This document shows, in pieces, positions 1-7,066 of a DNA stretch of 17,552 nt. The translations under genes and the position numbers were made by a program. Position 1 is the first letter of the stretch; each line of letters begins with the position of its first letter. Below the pieces are notes generated by a model. It saw nothing but the letters and a program-made list of their open reading frames with translations. It did no database searches and had not been told where the DNA came from. This stretch comes from JBEGTT01 sp041179245 (lineage in GTDB: Bacteria > Pseudomonadota > Gammaproteobacteria > Burkholderiales > Rhodocyclaceae), in the NCBI GenBank assembly GCA_041179245.1, contig JBEGTT010000028.1, forward strand, positions 1 through 17,552, in the 5' to 3' direction.

Positions 1-143
1 CCATGGTTCATGGCAGTAGCCGTGACGAATGCGCCACCAAGTCCAATGAAATTCGCCAGTTGCTTGGCGCTCACTGTGCTGCTAGCGACATTCTTTATTC
101 CTCAAAAATCTTGAAAAAAACGGGAGTGCGGTTGATTCCGTAA
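1..143 (+). CDS. nirH: Siroheme decarboxylase subunit, C-terminal fragment (NirH-type, Lrp/AsnC family)
   Basis: The reading frame that enters at base 3 runs 46 codons to a TAA at 141-143, so only the C-terminus is inside the window. It reads MVHG-S-SRDE near the edge and ends with DILYSSKILKKTGVRL. This resembles the conserved tail of the NirD/L/G/H proteins, where a 'CMVHG' segment is followed by 'LYS.+.LKKTG.R'. These proteins decarboxylate siroheme to didecarboxysiroheme, the second step of heme d1 synthesis, in the cytoplasm. The position just before nirJ matches the known order nirD-L-G-H-J, which is why NirH is preferred over the paralogues. The stop lies 5 bases before the nirJ start, so the two are very likely cotranscribed and perhaps translationally coupled. 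The family call rests on remembered motifs; which of the four paralogues it is remains uncertain. Confidence 0.72.
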   Translation, partial: MVHGSSRDECATKSNEIRQLLGAHCAASDILYSSKILKKTGVRLIP

Positions 144-148
144 ACACT

Positions 149-1312
149 ATGTTTCGCCTATCTCAATACCTCCACGCCATTGGCCGCACAGAGTCCGACA
201 ACGTAAGGTCTCAAGGAAAGCTGCCCGGTGCTGGATTACCCGGCCCAGTGGTGATCTGGAACCTGATTCGCCGCTGCAATCTGACCTGTAAACACTGCTA
301 CTCCATTTCTGCCGATACCGACTTCAAAGGAGAATTGTCTTTTGAGGAAATCTCGCAGGTGATGGATGACCTGAAAGCGTTCCGCGTGCCCGTGCTCATT
401 TTGTCCGGCGGAGAACCGCTGCTGCACCCGCGAATTTTCGATATTGCCCAACGCGCCAAATCGCTAGGTTTTTATGTCGGTTTATCTACCAATGGCACCT
501 TGATTACCGAAGATAACATCCGTGACATTGCCGCTTGTCAGTTCAACTATGTGGGTATTTCGCTGGATGGTATGGAAGAAACCCATGACAAATTCCGCCG
601 TAAAGCGGGCGCATTCAAAGCCTCACTTAAAGGATTACGGCTCTGTCGTCAGCTCGGGCTGAAGGTTGGCGTCCGTTTTACGCTCACGCAAGACAATGCC
701 CATGATTTGCCCGCGATCTTAAAACTGATTGAGGACGAATCGATTGACCGGTTTTATTTTTCCCACCTCAACTACGCCGGTCGCGGGAATAAAAACCGTA
801 AGGACGACGCGCATCACAAACTGACCCGTTGGGCCATGGATTTATTGATTGATGCGGCTTGGGATTTTGAAGTCCGTGGCAAACCGAAAGAAATCACCAC
901 CGGTAATAACGACGCCGATGCCATTTATTTCCTCCAGTGGATGCGTCAGCACTTCGCTGCCACTTATGTCGACGAGATGACGGCCCGCCTATTGAAATGG
1001 GGCGGAAACTCTTCTGGTATCGGCATCGCCAACATCGACAATCTGGGCAATGTTCACCCAGACACCATGTGGTGGCACCACACCTTGGGTAACGTCCGCG
1101 AAACGCCCTTTTCCACTATCTGGAGTAACACCAACGATAGTCTGTTAAGCGACTTGCGGCAGCATCCTCGCCCAGTAACGGGCCGCTGTGGAACCTGTGC
1201 ACATCGCCTAATTTGCAACGGCAACACCAGCGTTCGTGCCCAACAGCTCACGGGGGATTTATGGGCCGAAGACCCCGGCTGTTATTTAACGGATGAAGAG
1301 ATACACGCATGA
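149..1312 (+). CDS. nirJ: Heme d1 biosynthesis radical SAM protein NirJ
   Basis: This 387-residue protein has the radical SAM signature CNLTCKHC (Cys43, Cys47, Cys50) that holds the SAM-bound 4Fe-4S cluster, followed by SGGEP at 86-90. Four C-terminal cysteines (347, 350, 356, 378) are spaced as in a SPASM-like domain and would bind a second cluster. NirJ removes propionate side chains from didecarboxysiroheme to form the keto groups of heme d1. Conserved family stretches are visible at WNLIRRCNL and in the KWGGNSSG region near 283-290. The ATG at 149 is the only plausible start: no ATG, GTG or TTG occurs in frame between it and the in-frame TAG at 83-85. No good ribosome binding site precedes it, which suggests coupling to the upstream NirH-type gene. 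Its stop overlaps the nirN start in an ATGA. Identity is secure. Confidence 0.95.
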   Translation: MFRLSQYLHAIGRTESDNVRSQGKLPGAGLPGPVVIWNLIRRCNLTCKHCYSISADTDFKGELSFEEISQVMDDLKAFRVPVLILSGGEPLLHPRIFDIAQRAKSLGFYVGLSTNGTLITEDNIRDIAACQFNYVGISLDGMEETHDKFRRKAGAFKASLKGLRLCRQLGLKVGVRFTLTQDNAHDLPAILKLIEDESIDRFYFSHLNYAGRGNKNRKDDAHHKLTRWAMDLLIDAAWDFEVRGKPKEITTGNNDADAIYFLQWMRQHFAATYVDEMTARLLKWGGNSSGIGIANIDNLGNVHPDTMWWHHTLGNVRETPFSTIWSNTNDSLLSDLRQHPRPVTGRCGTCAHRLICNGNTSVRAQQLTGDLWAEDPGCYLTDEEIHA

Positions 1313-2871
1313 AAACTAGCCTCATTAGCCTACTGCTGCTAACCCTCTTCTCCACGACCAACGCGCTAGCTGATTCAGGACTTGATGTTGGCCCGGCTCG
1401 TTATCAACAGCACTGTGCAGCCTGCCACGGGCCAGATCGTTTGGGCGGTATGGGGCCAGCCTTGTTGCCGGAAAGTTTGGCGAGACTCAAATCCGCTGAC
1501 GCACAAAAAGTCATCTCCAGTGGTCGAACAGCGACCCAAATGAATGGTTTTGCCCAAACCTTATCGGCAGAGGAAATTCAGGCTGTCGTTCAGCACATTT
1601 ATCAACCGGTCAGCCCTGCCCCTTCATGGTCAGAACAACAGATTCAACAGTCACGAATTGAGTATTTCGCCCCGAACAGCCTGCCCAACAAACCCGTTTT
1701 CAGTGCTGATCCGTTAAATCTATTTCTGGTCGTGGAAGCCGGCGATCACCATGTTTCCATCTTAGATGGCGACAAACTCGAACCCATCCACCGCTTCGCC
1801 TCACGTTTTGCGCTACATGGCGGCCCCAAGTTCACCTCCGATGGTCGTTTTGTCTTTTTTGCTTCGCGGGATGGCTGGATTACCAAATACGATTTGTGGA
1901 ATCTGAAAGTCGTCAGTGAGATTCGTGCCGGCATCAACACGCGCAACGTCGCTGTTTCCAATGATGGCAAATGGGTGGCCGTGGCCAACTACCTACCGCA
2001 CACGCTAGTGATTTTGGACGGCAACCTGAACCTGCAAAAAGTGCTGCCGGTTACCAATCAAGACGGAACAGTTTCCTCTCGGGTTTCAGCAGTTTATGAC
2101 GCAGCCCCCCGACAAAGTTTCGTTGCTGCCTTAAAAGATACTCAAGAATTATGGGAAATCTCTTACAACCCCAATGCACCTGAAATTCCGGTCGGTTTTG
2201 TGCACGACTTTCAGTATCGGGAAGGCACTTTTGTGCCGGGGTTTCTCAATCCGAATCGCTCCAAGCTGACTGATTATCTGGATGATTTTTTCTTTACCCA
2301 AGACTATCAAGAAGTGATTGGTGCCTCTCGCGAAGCCGGCAAAGGTCAGGTCATCAATTTGGATAGCCGAAAGAAGATTGCGGATTTACAACTCCCCGGC
2401 ATGCCCCATCTGGGCTCTGGTATTACGTGGCGATGGCAAGACAAAATGGTGATGGCCTCCCCGAATCTGAATCAAGGCCTCGTCAGCATCATCGACATGG
2501 CAACGTGGAAACCGATTAAGCAAATCCCAACCAAAGGCCCGGGATTTTTCATGCGTAGCCATGAAAATAGCCCCTACGCATGGACAGATTCGATGATGAG
2601 CCGTGAATTCAAGGACACCATGCAGGTCATCGATAAACAATCGCTTGAGGTGATTGCTGAAATCCGCCCAGAACCGGGGAAAACCTTCGCCCATGTCGAA
2701 TTTTCTAAGGATGGCAAATATGTCCTTGCCAGCCTGTCCGAGATGGACGGAGCACTGATTATTTTTGACGCTAAAACCTTACGCGAAATCAAACGGTTGC
2801 CGATGAAAAAACCGATTGGGAAGTACAACGTCTGGAACAAAATCAGCCGTTCTGAGGGCACCAGCCATTAA
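1309..2871 (+). CDS. nirN: NirN: c-type cytochrome with d1-type beta-propeller (dihydro-heme d1 dehydrogenase)
   Basis: This 520-residue periplasmic protein starts with a signal peptide (about 1-21, ending NALA). A small cytochrome c domain follows with CAACH at 36-40 and Met78 as likely sixth ligand. The rest, about 115-520, is an eight-bladed d1-type propeller. His170 (FALHGG), His367 (MPHLGSG) and His418 (MRSHEN) align by motif with the proximal and two distal histidines of cytochrome cd1 nitrite reductase. NirN is known to oxidise dihydro-heme d1 to heme d1 in the last step of cofactor synthesis and to pass the cofactor on to NirS. The alternative is NirS itself. The NirJ neighbour, the shorter N-terminus, the GPGFFMRSHE segment and the GKYNVWNK tail favour NirN. 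NirF is excluded because it lacks the cytochrome domain. Translation is coupled to nirJ by the ATGA overlap. No nirE follows in this window. Confidence 0.88.
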   Translation: MKTSLISLLLLTLFSTTNALADSGLDVGPARYQQHCAACHGPDRLGGMGPALLPESLARLKSADAQKVISSGRTATQMNGFAQTLSAEEIQAVVQHIYQPVSPAPSWSEQQIQQSRIEYFAPNSLPNKPVFSADPLNLFLVVEAGDHHVSILDGDKLEPIHRFASRFALHGGPKFTSDGRFVFFASRDGWITKYDLWNLKVVSEIRAGINTRNVAVSNDGKWVAVANYLPHTLVILDGNLNLQKVLPVTNQDGTVSSRVSAVYDAAPRQSFVAALKDTQELWEISYNPNAPEIPVGFVHDFQYREGTFVPGFLNPNRSKLTDYLDDFFFTQDYQEVIGASREAGKGQVINLDSRKKIADLQLPGMPHLGSGITWRWQDKMVMASPNLNQGLVSIIDMATWKPIKQIPTKGPGFFMRSHENSPYAWTDSMMSREFKDTMQVIDKQSLEVIAEIRPEPGKTFAHVEFSKDGKYVLASLSEMDGALIIFDAKTLREIKRLPMKKPIGKYNVWNKISRSEGTSH

Positions 2872-2896
2872 GGCGTGGGCGTCCCATCGATTTCGG

Positions 2897-2923
2897 TTAT
2901 ATTGGAGCCTAACTCCAATATAA
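2897..2923. repeat. Perfect 11-bp inverted repeat before the ATPase start
   Basis: TTATATTGGAG (2897-2907) and CTCCAATATAA (2913-2923) are exact reverse complements separated by the 5-base loop CCTAA. The repeat lies 26 bases after the nirN stop and 8 bases before the ATG at 2932. It is AT-rich and is not followed by a T-run, so it is a poor intrinsic terminator. A GGAG sequence is locked inside the left arm. It could be an operator for autoregulation, an RNA hairpin controlling translation of the ATPase, or a boundary mark of an inserted gene cassette; the sequence does not decide between these. Confidence 0.85.
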
Positions 2924-2931
2924 ACGCAAAA

Positions 2932-4164
2932 ATGTATTCAAGAACTTTAGCTCAATCAATCAAGAACATCAGTGATAGTTTTCCTGTGCTGATGGTCACT
3001 GGCCCACGGCAAGTTGGCAAAACCACCTTGCTCGAAATGTGCGCCAAAGCAGACGCTTCTCAATTGCGACGCTATGTGACGCTTGACGATATGGATGCGC
3101 GGGCCTTGGCACAAGAAGATCCCGCGCTATTTCTACAAACGTGGAAGCCACCACTCATTATTGATGAAATCCAATATGCACCAGCGTTGTTCAGCGCGAT
3201 CAAAATCATGGTCGACCGTGAGCAGCAAAACGGGTTGTTTTGGCTAACAGGGTCACAAAAATTTCACTTAATGCGAGGTATCACTGAGAGCCTTGCGGGT
3301 CGGGTTGCCATCGTCGACCTACAAGGATTGTCTCAAGCTGAGATCAGCGGCTTAGGATGTACTTCACAACCATTCCAGCCGACCCCTGCTTGGATTTCTG
3401 CCGCACGGACTCAATCGCAGCCCAAATCGCTGGAACAAGTATTTAATCAAATCTGGCTTGGCGCTTATCCCCGGCTGAATGACCAAGGCCCCAAAATTCG
3501 CGATGTGTTTTATCGCTCGTATATCCAAACCTATATCCAACGTGACGTACAAGATGTGCTAAAAGTGTCAAACCAAGTTGCTTTTAGCCGATTTCTGAGT
3601 GCTGTTGCAGCAAGGACGGGGCAACTTCTGAATTACGCCGGCCTTGCGAAGGACGTCGATATTGATAACAAAACCGCTAAGGCATGGCTATCCGTACTCG
3701 AAACCTCTGGCCTCATTTTTTTGCTCCAGCCGTACCACAGCAACTTAACCAAGCGCCTCGTAAAAGCGCCAAAGTTGTATTTTTTGGACACAGGCCTAGC
3801 CGCCTATTTGACCAAATGGCCCACACCAGCATCACTCGAAGCTGGCAATATGTCCGGCGCCATTCTCGAAACTTGGGTGGTCAGCGAAATATTGAAAAGC
3901 TACTGGCACAATGGCCTAGAGGCGCCTTTATATTTTTATCGTGACACTGATCAGCAAGAAATCGACTTACTGATTGAATCGGGCGACACCTTATTCCCTA
4001 TTGAAATTAAAAAAACCGCTTCACCGTCACAAAACGCCAAACGCCATTTTCCGGCCATCGCAAAATTGGGCAAAACAGTTGGCGCGGGTGCTGTGATATG
4101 CATGGTTGAACGAGACATCCCCCTTTCACGAGATGTGACAGCGATTCCGTTGAGTTATCTTTGA
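2932..4164 (+). CDS. AAA-type ATPase with DUF4143 C-terminal domain
   Basis: This 410-residue protein carries an N-terminal AAA_14-type ATPase domain with Walker A GPRQVGKTT (24-32), Walker B LIIDEIQ (75-81) and a sensor-like LTGSQ (105-109). A winged-helix-like stretch follows at about 232-268. The C-terminal DUF4143 domain contains EID (343-345) and EIKK (358-361), which fits the PD-(D/E)XK-like fold of that family; whether it cuts DNA is unknown. The ORF could be opened from a GTG at 2875. The ATG at 2932 is chosen because the family typically begins M-x-x-R-T-L about 20 residues before Walker A, and because the earlier start would put the inverted repeat inside the gene. Proteins of this family are widespread, often stand alone and have no firm function. 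It has no known role in denitrification, so it looks like an inserted accessory gene between nir and nor. Confidence 0.88.
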   Translation: MYSRTLAQSIKNISDSFPVLMVTGPRQVGKTTLLEMCAKADASQLRRYVTLDDMDARALAQEDPALFLQTWKPPLIIDEIQYAPALFSAIKIMVDREQQNGLFWLTGSQKFHLMRGITESLAGRVAIVDLQGLSQAEISGLGCTSQPFQPTPAWISAARTQSQPKSLEQVFNQIWLGAYPRLNDQGPKIRDVFYRSYIQTYIQRDVQDVLKVSNQVAFSRFLSAVAARTGQLLNYAGLAKDVDIDNKTAKAWLSVLETSGLIFLLQPYHSNLTKRLVKAPKLYFLDTGLAAYLTKWPTPASLEAGNMSGAILETWVVSEILKSYWHNGLEAPLYFYRDTDQQEIDLLIESGDTLFPIEIKKTASPSQNAKRHFPAIAKLGKTVGAGAVICMVERDIPLSRDVTAIPLSYL

Positions 4165-4285
4165 CCGCAGATTCGGCTCATATCGTTATCAACCCACCTG
4201 CAATCATTTAGTCACCATGCCAAAGTCTGGATGCCCTACCTTTTTAACGGCTATCGGCCACGTTACCAACCCAGTCTATAAATTC

Positions 4286-4299
4286 TTGATAGCTATCAA
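4286..4299 (+). promoter_or_regulatory. FNR/DNR-type activator box of the nor operon
   Basis: TTGATAGCTATCAA is a perfect palindrome that matches the TTGAT-N4-ATCAA consensus of FNR, ANR and the NO-responsive DNR/NNR regulators. Its centre (4292.5) lies about 41.5 bases before a start point predicted near 4334, the classic class II activator position. The first gene downstream is norC, 83 bases away. FNR-like and DNR-like sites cannot be told apart by sequence alone. Confidence 0.88.
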
Positions 4300-4322
4300 G
4301 GCGGCCTAAAAGCACTCTCTTC

Positions 4323-4328
4323 TAGCAT
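4323..4328 (+). promoter_or_regulatory. Probable -10 element of the nor promoter
   Basis: TAGCAT matches the -10 pattern TAnnnT and lies 23 bases after the end of the FNR/DNR box. That spacing would place transcription start near 4334-4336 and leave a leader of about 48 bases before norC. No strong -35 is visible, as expected for an activator-dependent promoter where the box overlaps the -35 region. Confidence 0.55.
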
Positions 4329-4336
4329 GCGCCCTT

Positions 4337-4358
4337 GTTGCCGGTACTCTCCGGCAAC
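4337..4358 (+). other. 5'-leader hairpin of the norC transcript
   Basis: GTTGCCGG (4337-4344) and CCGGCAAC (4351-4358) form a perfect 8-bp stem with the 6-base loop TACTCT. It would lie within the first few bases of the predicted nor mRNA and end 12 bases before the ribosome binding site AGGGAGG (4371-4377). There is no T-run after it, so termination is unlikely. A role in mRNA stability or translation is an inference. The rest of the 217-bp gap (4165-4285) shows no gene or other clear signal. Confidence 0.6.
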
Positions 4359-4381
4359 CTTTATCGCAAAAGGGAGGAAAC

Positions 4382-4813
4382 ATGAGTGCAGCATTCTCGA
4401 CCTCAGCCGCGCGGAACATATTTTTCGGGGGATCAATATTTTTCTTCCTCGTGTTCATTGCGCTGAGTTACAACACAGAACAGCAGTTGCCACAGCGTGA
4501 CAACCGCGCGCAGTTAGCGGCTAATCCGCAAATTGCCGCCGGTAAAAGGCTATGGGAAAACAACAACTGCATTGGTTGCCACACCCTGCTTGGGGAAGGG
4601 GCTTACTTCGCACCGGAACTCGGCAACGTCTACAAACGCCGTGGGCCTGAATTTATCAAGGCTTGGATCAAGGCACAGCCAAGCGGTGCCCCAGGCCGTC
4701 GCCAAATGCCTGACTTCCACTTCACCGATGCAGAGCTTGATGAAATTACTGCTTTCTTGAAGTACGCCTCCGAAATCAATACGGCTAATTGGCCGCCAAA
4801 CATTGAGGGCTAA
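4382..4813 (+). CDS. norC: Nitric oxide reductase cytochrome c subunit NorC
   Basis: This 143-residue protein has one N-terminal membrane anchor (about 13-30) and a periplasmic cytochrome c domain with CIGCH at 63-67. Met109 in RRQMPDFH is the likely sixth heme ligand. NorC takes electrons from periplasmic donors and passes them to NorB, which reduces two NO to N2O. The length and the motifs CIGCHTLLGEGAYFAPELGNV, read in two overlapping pieces, and QMPDFHFTD are typical of the family. A strong ribosome binding site, AGGGAGG, lies 4 bases before the ATG. It is the first gene after the FNR/DNR-type promoter, and norB follows 10 bases later with its ribosome binding site overlapping the norC stop codon. 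Confidence 0.97.
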   Translation: MSAAFSTSAARNIFFGGSIFFFLVFIALSYNTEQQLPQRDNRAQLAANPQIAAGKRLWENNNCIGCHTLLGEGAYFAPELGNVYKRRGPEFIKAWIKAQPSGAPGRRQMPDFHFTDAELDEITAFLKYASEINTANWPPNIEG

Positions 4814-4823
4814 GGAGAAAATC

Positions 4824-6206
4824 ATGCAATTTAAATCTCAAGCGGTTGCCAAACCTTATTTCATTGCTGCCATCGGGCTGTTCGTCGCACAGATACTGTT
4901 CGGCCTAATCATGGGCTTGCAGTATGTGGTCGGCGATTTTCTGTTCCCGGCTATTCCTTTCAACGTCGCGCGGATGGTGCATACCAATGCCCTGATCGTT
5001 TGGTTGCTGATGGGTTTTATGGGTTCAGCCTACTATCTGGTTCCGGAAGAATCAGAACGTGAGCTGTATTCACCGAAGCTGGCGATTGCCATGTTCTGGA
5101 TTTTCCTTGTTGCCGCTGCGCTAACGGTGGTTGGTTACTTGACCGTGCCGTATGCAACCCTAGCCAAAATCACCGGTAATGATCTGTTACCCACGATGGG
5201 CCGGGAATTCCTCGAACAACCGACCATTACCAAGATCGGGATTGTGGTCGTTGCGCTGTCGTTCTTGTTCAACATTTCCATGACCTTCCTCAAAGGCCGT
5301 AAAACATCGATCACAACGGTCCTGTTGATCGGTTTATGGGGCTTGGCGGTGTTCTTCCTGTTCTCCTTTGTTAACCCAGACAATCTGGTGCGCGACAAGT
5401 TCTACTGGTGGTTTGTGGTTCACCTCTGGGTAGAAGGCGTATGGGAACTGATCCTTGGTGCATTGCTGGCATTCGTGTTGATTAAAGTGACGGGCGTTGA
5501 CCGTGAAGTGATTGAGAAGTGGCTATACGTCATCATCACACTAAGTTTGGTCACCGGCATTCTCGGGACAGGTCACCACTTCTACTGGATCGGAACACCA
5601 GAATACTGGCAGCTGATTGGTTCGGTTTTCTCTGCACTCGAACCGATTCCTTTCTTCGCCATGACGCTGTTTGCCTTCAATATGGTTAACCGTCGCCGTC
5701 GTGAGCATCCCAACCGTGCTGCCACTTTGTGGGCACTGGGAACAGGGGTAATGGCCTTCTTGGGCGCGGGTGTATGGGGCTTCTTGCACACACTGGCACC
5801 GGTCAACTTCTACACTCACGGTACACAAATCACGGCGGCTCACGGTCACATGGCGTTCTACGGCGCTTATGTGATGGTGGTAATTACGATGATCTCCTAC
5901 TCAATGCCACTGATGCGTGGTCGCGTTGCCAATAGCAACGAAGCCCAAGTCTTGGAAATGTGGAGTTTCTGGTTAATGACCGTCGCCATGGTGTTCATCA
6001 CGCTGTTCCTGACGGCTGCAGGCATTTTGCAAGTCTGGTTACAACGGATGGGTGATACGCCACTAAGCTTTATGGCTACGCAAGACCAAGTCGCCATGTT
6101 CTATTGGCTGCGTGAAGGCTCAGGCGTGGTCTTCTTGATCGGCTTACTGACTTACATCGCCAGCTTCTTCAAAGGCGGCAAGGTTGAAGCCAAAATCGAG
6201 CAATAA
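4824..6206 (+). CDS. norB: Nitric oxide reductase catalytic subunit NorB
   Basis: This 460-residue, 12-helix membrane protein belongs to the heme-copper oxidase superfamily and is the catalytic subunit of cNor. His53 and His342 fit the low-spin heme b ligands, His340 the heme b3 ligand, and His200, His251 and His252 the FeB ligands. Glu204 in HLWVEGVWE and Glu273 match the conserved glutamates near the NorB active site. It lacks the N-terminal extension of quinol-dependent qNor, in keeping with a separate NorC. The ORF can be opened from a TTG at 4803. The ATG at 4824 is chosen because AAGGAG at 4812-4817 sits 6 bases before it and the family begins near M-x-F-K/x-S-Q. A terminator-like hairpin follows 20 bases after the stop. 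Confidence 0.97.
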   Translation: MQFKSQAVAKPYFIAAIGLFVAQILFGLIMGLQYVVGDFLFPAIPFNVARMVHTNALIVWLLMGFMGSAYYLVPEESERELYSPKLAIAMFWIFLVAAALTVVGYLTVPYATLAKITGNDLLPTMGREFLEQPTITKIGIVVVALSFLFNISMTFLKGRKTSITTVLLIGLWGLAVFFLFSFVNPDNLVRDKFYWWFVVHLWVEGVWELILGALLAFVLIKVTGVDREVIEKWLYVIITLSLVTGILGTGHHFYWIGTPEYWQLIGSVFSALEPIPFFAMTLFAFNMVNRRRREHPNRAATLWALGTGVMAFLGAGVWGFLHTLAPVNFYTHGTQITAAHGHMAFYGAYVMVVITMISYSMPLMRGRVANSNEAQVLEMWSFWLMTVAMVFITLFLTAAGILQVWLQRMGDTPLSFMATQDQVAMFYWLREGSGVVFLIGLLTYIASFFKGGKVEAKIEQ

Positions 6207-6226
6207 ACAGCAGAGGTAGTTACTTT

Positions 6227-6264
6227 CTAGGCCCCGTGTTTGAACCATGGGGCCTAGCTTTTTT
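6227..6264 (+). terminator. Terminator or attenuator between norB and norQ
   Basis: CTAGGCCCC (6227-6235) pairs exactly with GGGGCCTAG (6249-6257). Three more pairs (one G-U) extend the stem inward to about 12 bp around the loop TTTGAAC. A C and six Ts (6259-6264) follow directly, the layout of an intrinsic terminator. The norQ ribosome binding site AAGG starts right after the T-run. Because norQ and norD are needed for Nor activity and lie in the same direction, partial read-through is more likely than complete stop. Confidence 0.82.
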
Positions 6265-6274
6265 AAGGTTGACC

Positions 6275-7054
6275 ATGAGCACTCCGTTTTATCAATCCAG
6301 CGGACAAGAAATTTCTTTGTTTGAACACGCTTGGCGTAATCACTTACCGGTTCTCATCAAAGGGCCAACCGGGGTTGGCAAAACCCGCTTTGTGGCCCAC
6401 ATGGCAGAACGCTTAGGATTACCGTTGTACACCGTCGCCTGCCACGATGACCTAACCGCTGCGGACTTGGTCGGACGCCACTTGATTCAAGGCGGTGAAA
6501 CTCGCTGGCAAGACGGGCCATTAACCCGCGCCGTGCGGGAAGGTGGTATCTGTTATCTAGATGAAGTGGTGGAAGCTCGCAAAGACACCACCGTGGTGAT
6601 TCACCCGCTCGCTGACCATCGACGCAACCTGCCGATTGATCGCACCGGTGAACTGCTCCAGGCACCCAAGTCGTTCATGCTGGTGGTGTCATACAACCCC
6701 GGCTATCAGAATTTTTTGAAGGGAATGAAACCCTCCACCCGCCAACGATTTGTCTCACTCCGTTTTGACTTCCCAAGCGCTGAACGGGAAGAATCCATTT
6801 TGTGCGGCGAAACCGGCTGTGACCCTTTTTTAGCCAAGCGGCTTGTGAATTTAGGACAAAGCATTCGCACCCTAAAAAACGTCGATCTGGAAGAAGTCGC
6901 CAGTACTCGCCTGCTGGTTTACGCCGCGTTACTGATCAAAGATGGTCTTGACCCGATTGAAGCCTGCCGTGCGGCATTGGTCGAAAGTCTAAGCGATGAC
7001 ATTGAAGTCACCGATGGCTTGATGGAAATCGTCATGGCAAGTTTTGGTCGATAA
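6275..7054 (+). CDS. norQ: NorQ, MoxR-type AAA+ ATPase for nitric oxide reductase activation
   Basis: This 259-residue cytoplasmic ATPase has Walker A GPTGVGKT (30-37), Walker B CYLDEVVE (93-100), and a sensor-1 Asn141 in SYNPGYQ. A KPSTRQRF segment (152-159) supplies arginine-finger candidates. These are typical of the NorQ/CbbQ branch of MoxR ATPases. NorQ works with the von Willebrand protein NorD to make cNor active, probably by helping to insert the non-heme FeB iron. The ORF could be opened from a GTG at 6236, but that start lies inside the terminator hairpin. The ATG at 6275 with AAGG six bases before it gives the usual N-terminus. The stop overlaps the likely ribosome binding site of the next gene, so norQ and its downstream neighbours form one unit. 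Confidence 0.94.
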   Translation: MSTPFYQSSGQEISLFEHAWRNHLPVLIKGPTGVGKTRFVAHMAERLGLPLYTVACHDDLTAADLVGRHLIQGGETRWQDGPLTRAVREGGICYLDEVVEARKDTTVVIHPLADHRRNLPIDRTGELLQAPKSFMLVVSYNPGYQNFLKGMKPSTRQRFVSLRFDFPSAEREESILCGETGCDPFLAKRLVNLGQSIRTLKNVDLEEVASTRLLVYAALLIKDGLDPIEACRAALVESLSDDIEVTDGLMEIVMASFGR

Positions 7055-7066
7055 GGGCATCTCCAC

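Noticed and set aside
1309..2871. Cytochrome cd1 nitrite reductase NirS
   Set aside because: The position after nirJ, the short N-terminus before CAACH, and the GPGFFMRSHE and GKYNVWNK segments fit NirN better.
2897..2923. Palindrome as the intrinsic terminator of nirN
   Set aside because: The stem is AT-rich and no T-run follows on either strand.
2875..2931. GTG start giving the DUF4143 ATPase 19 more residues
   Set aside because: The extension has no family-like sequence, its only AAGG is one base from the GTG, and it would include the palindrome; the ATG at 2932 gives the usual N-terminus.
6236..6274. GTG start for norQ
   Set aside because: It lies inside the terminator stem and lacks a ribosome binding site; the ATG at 6275 has AAGG at good spacing.
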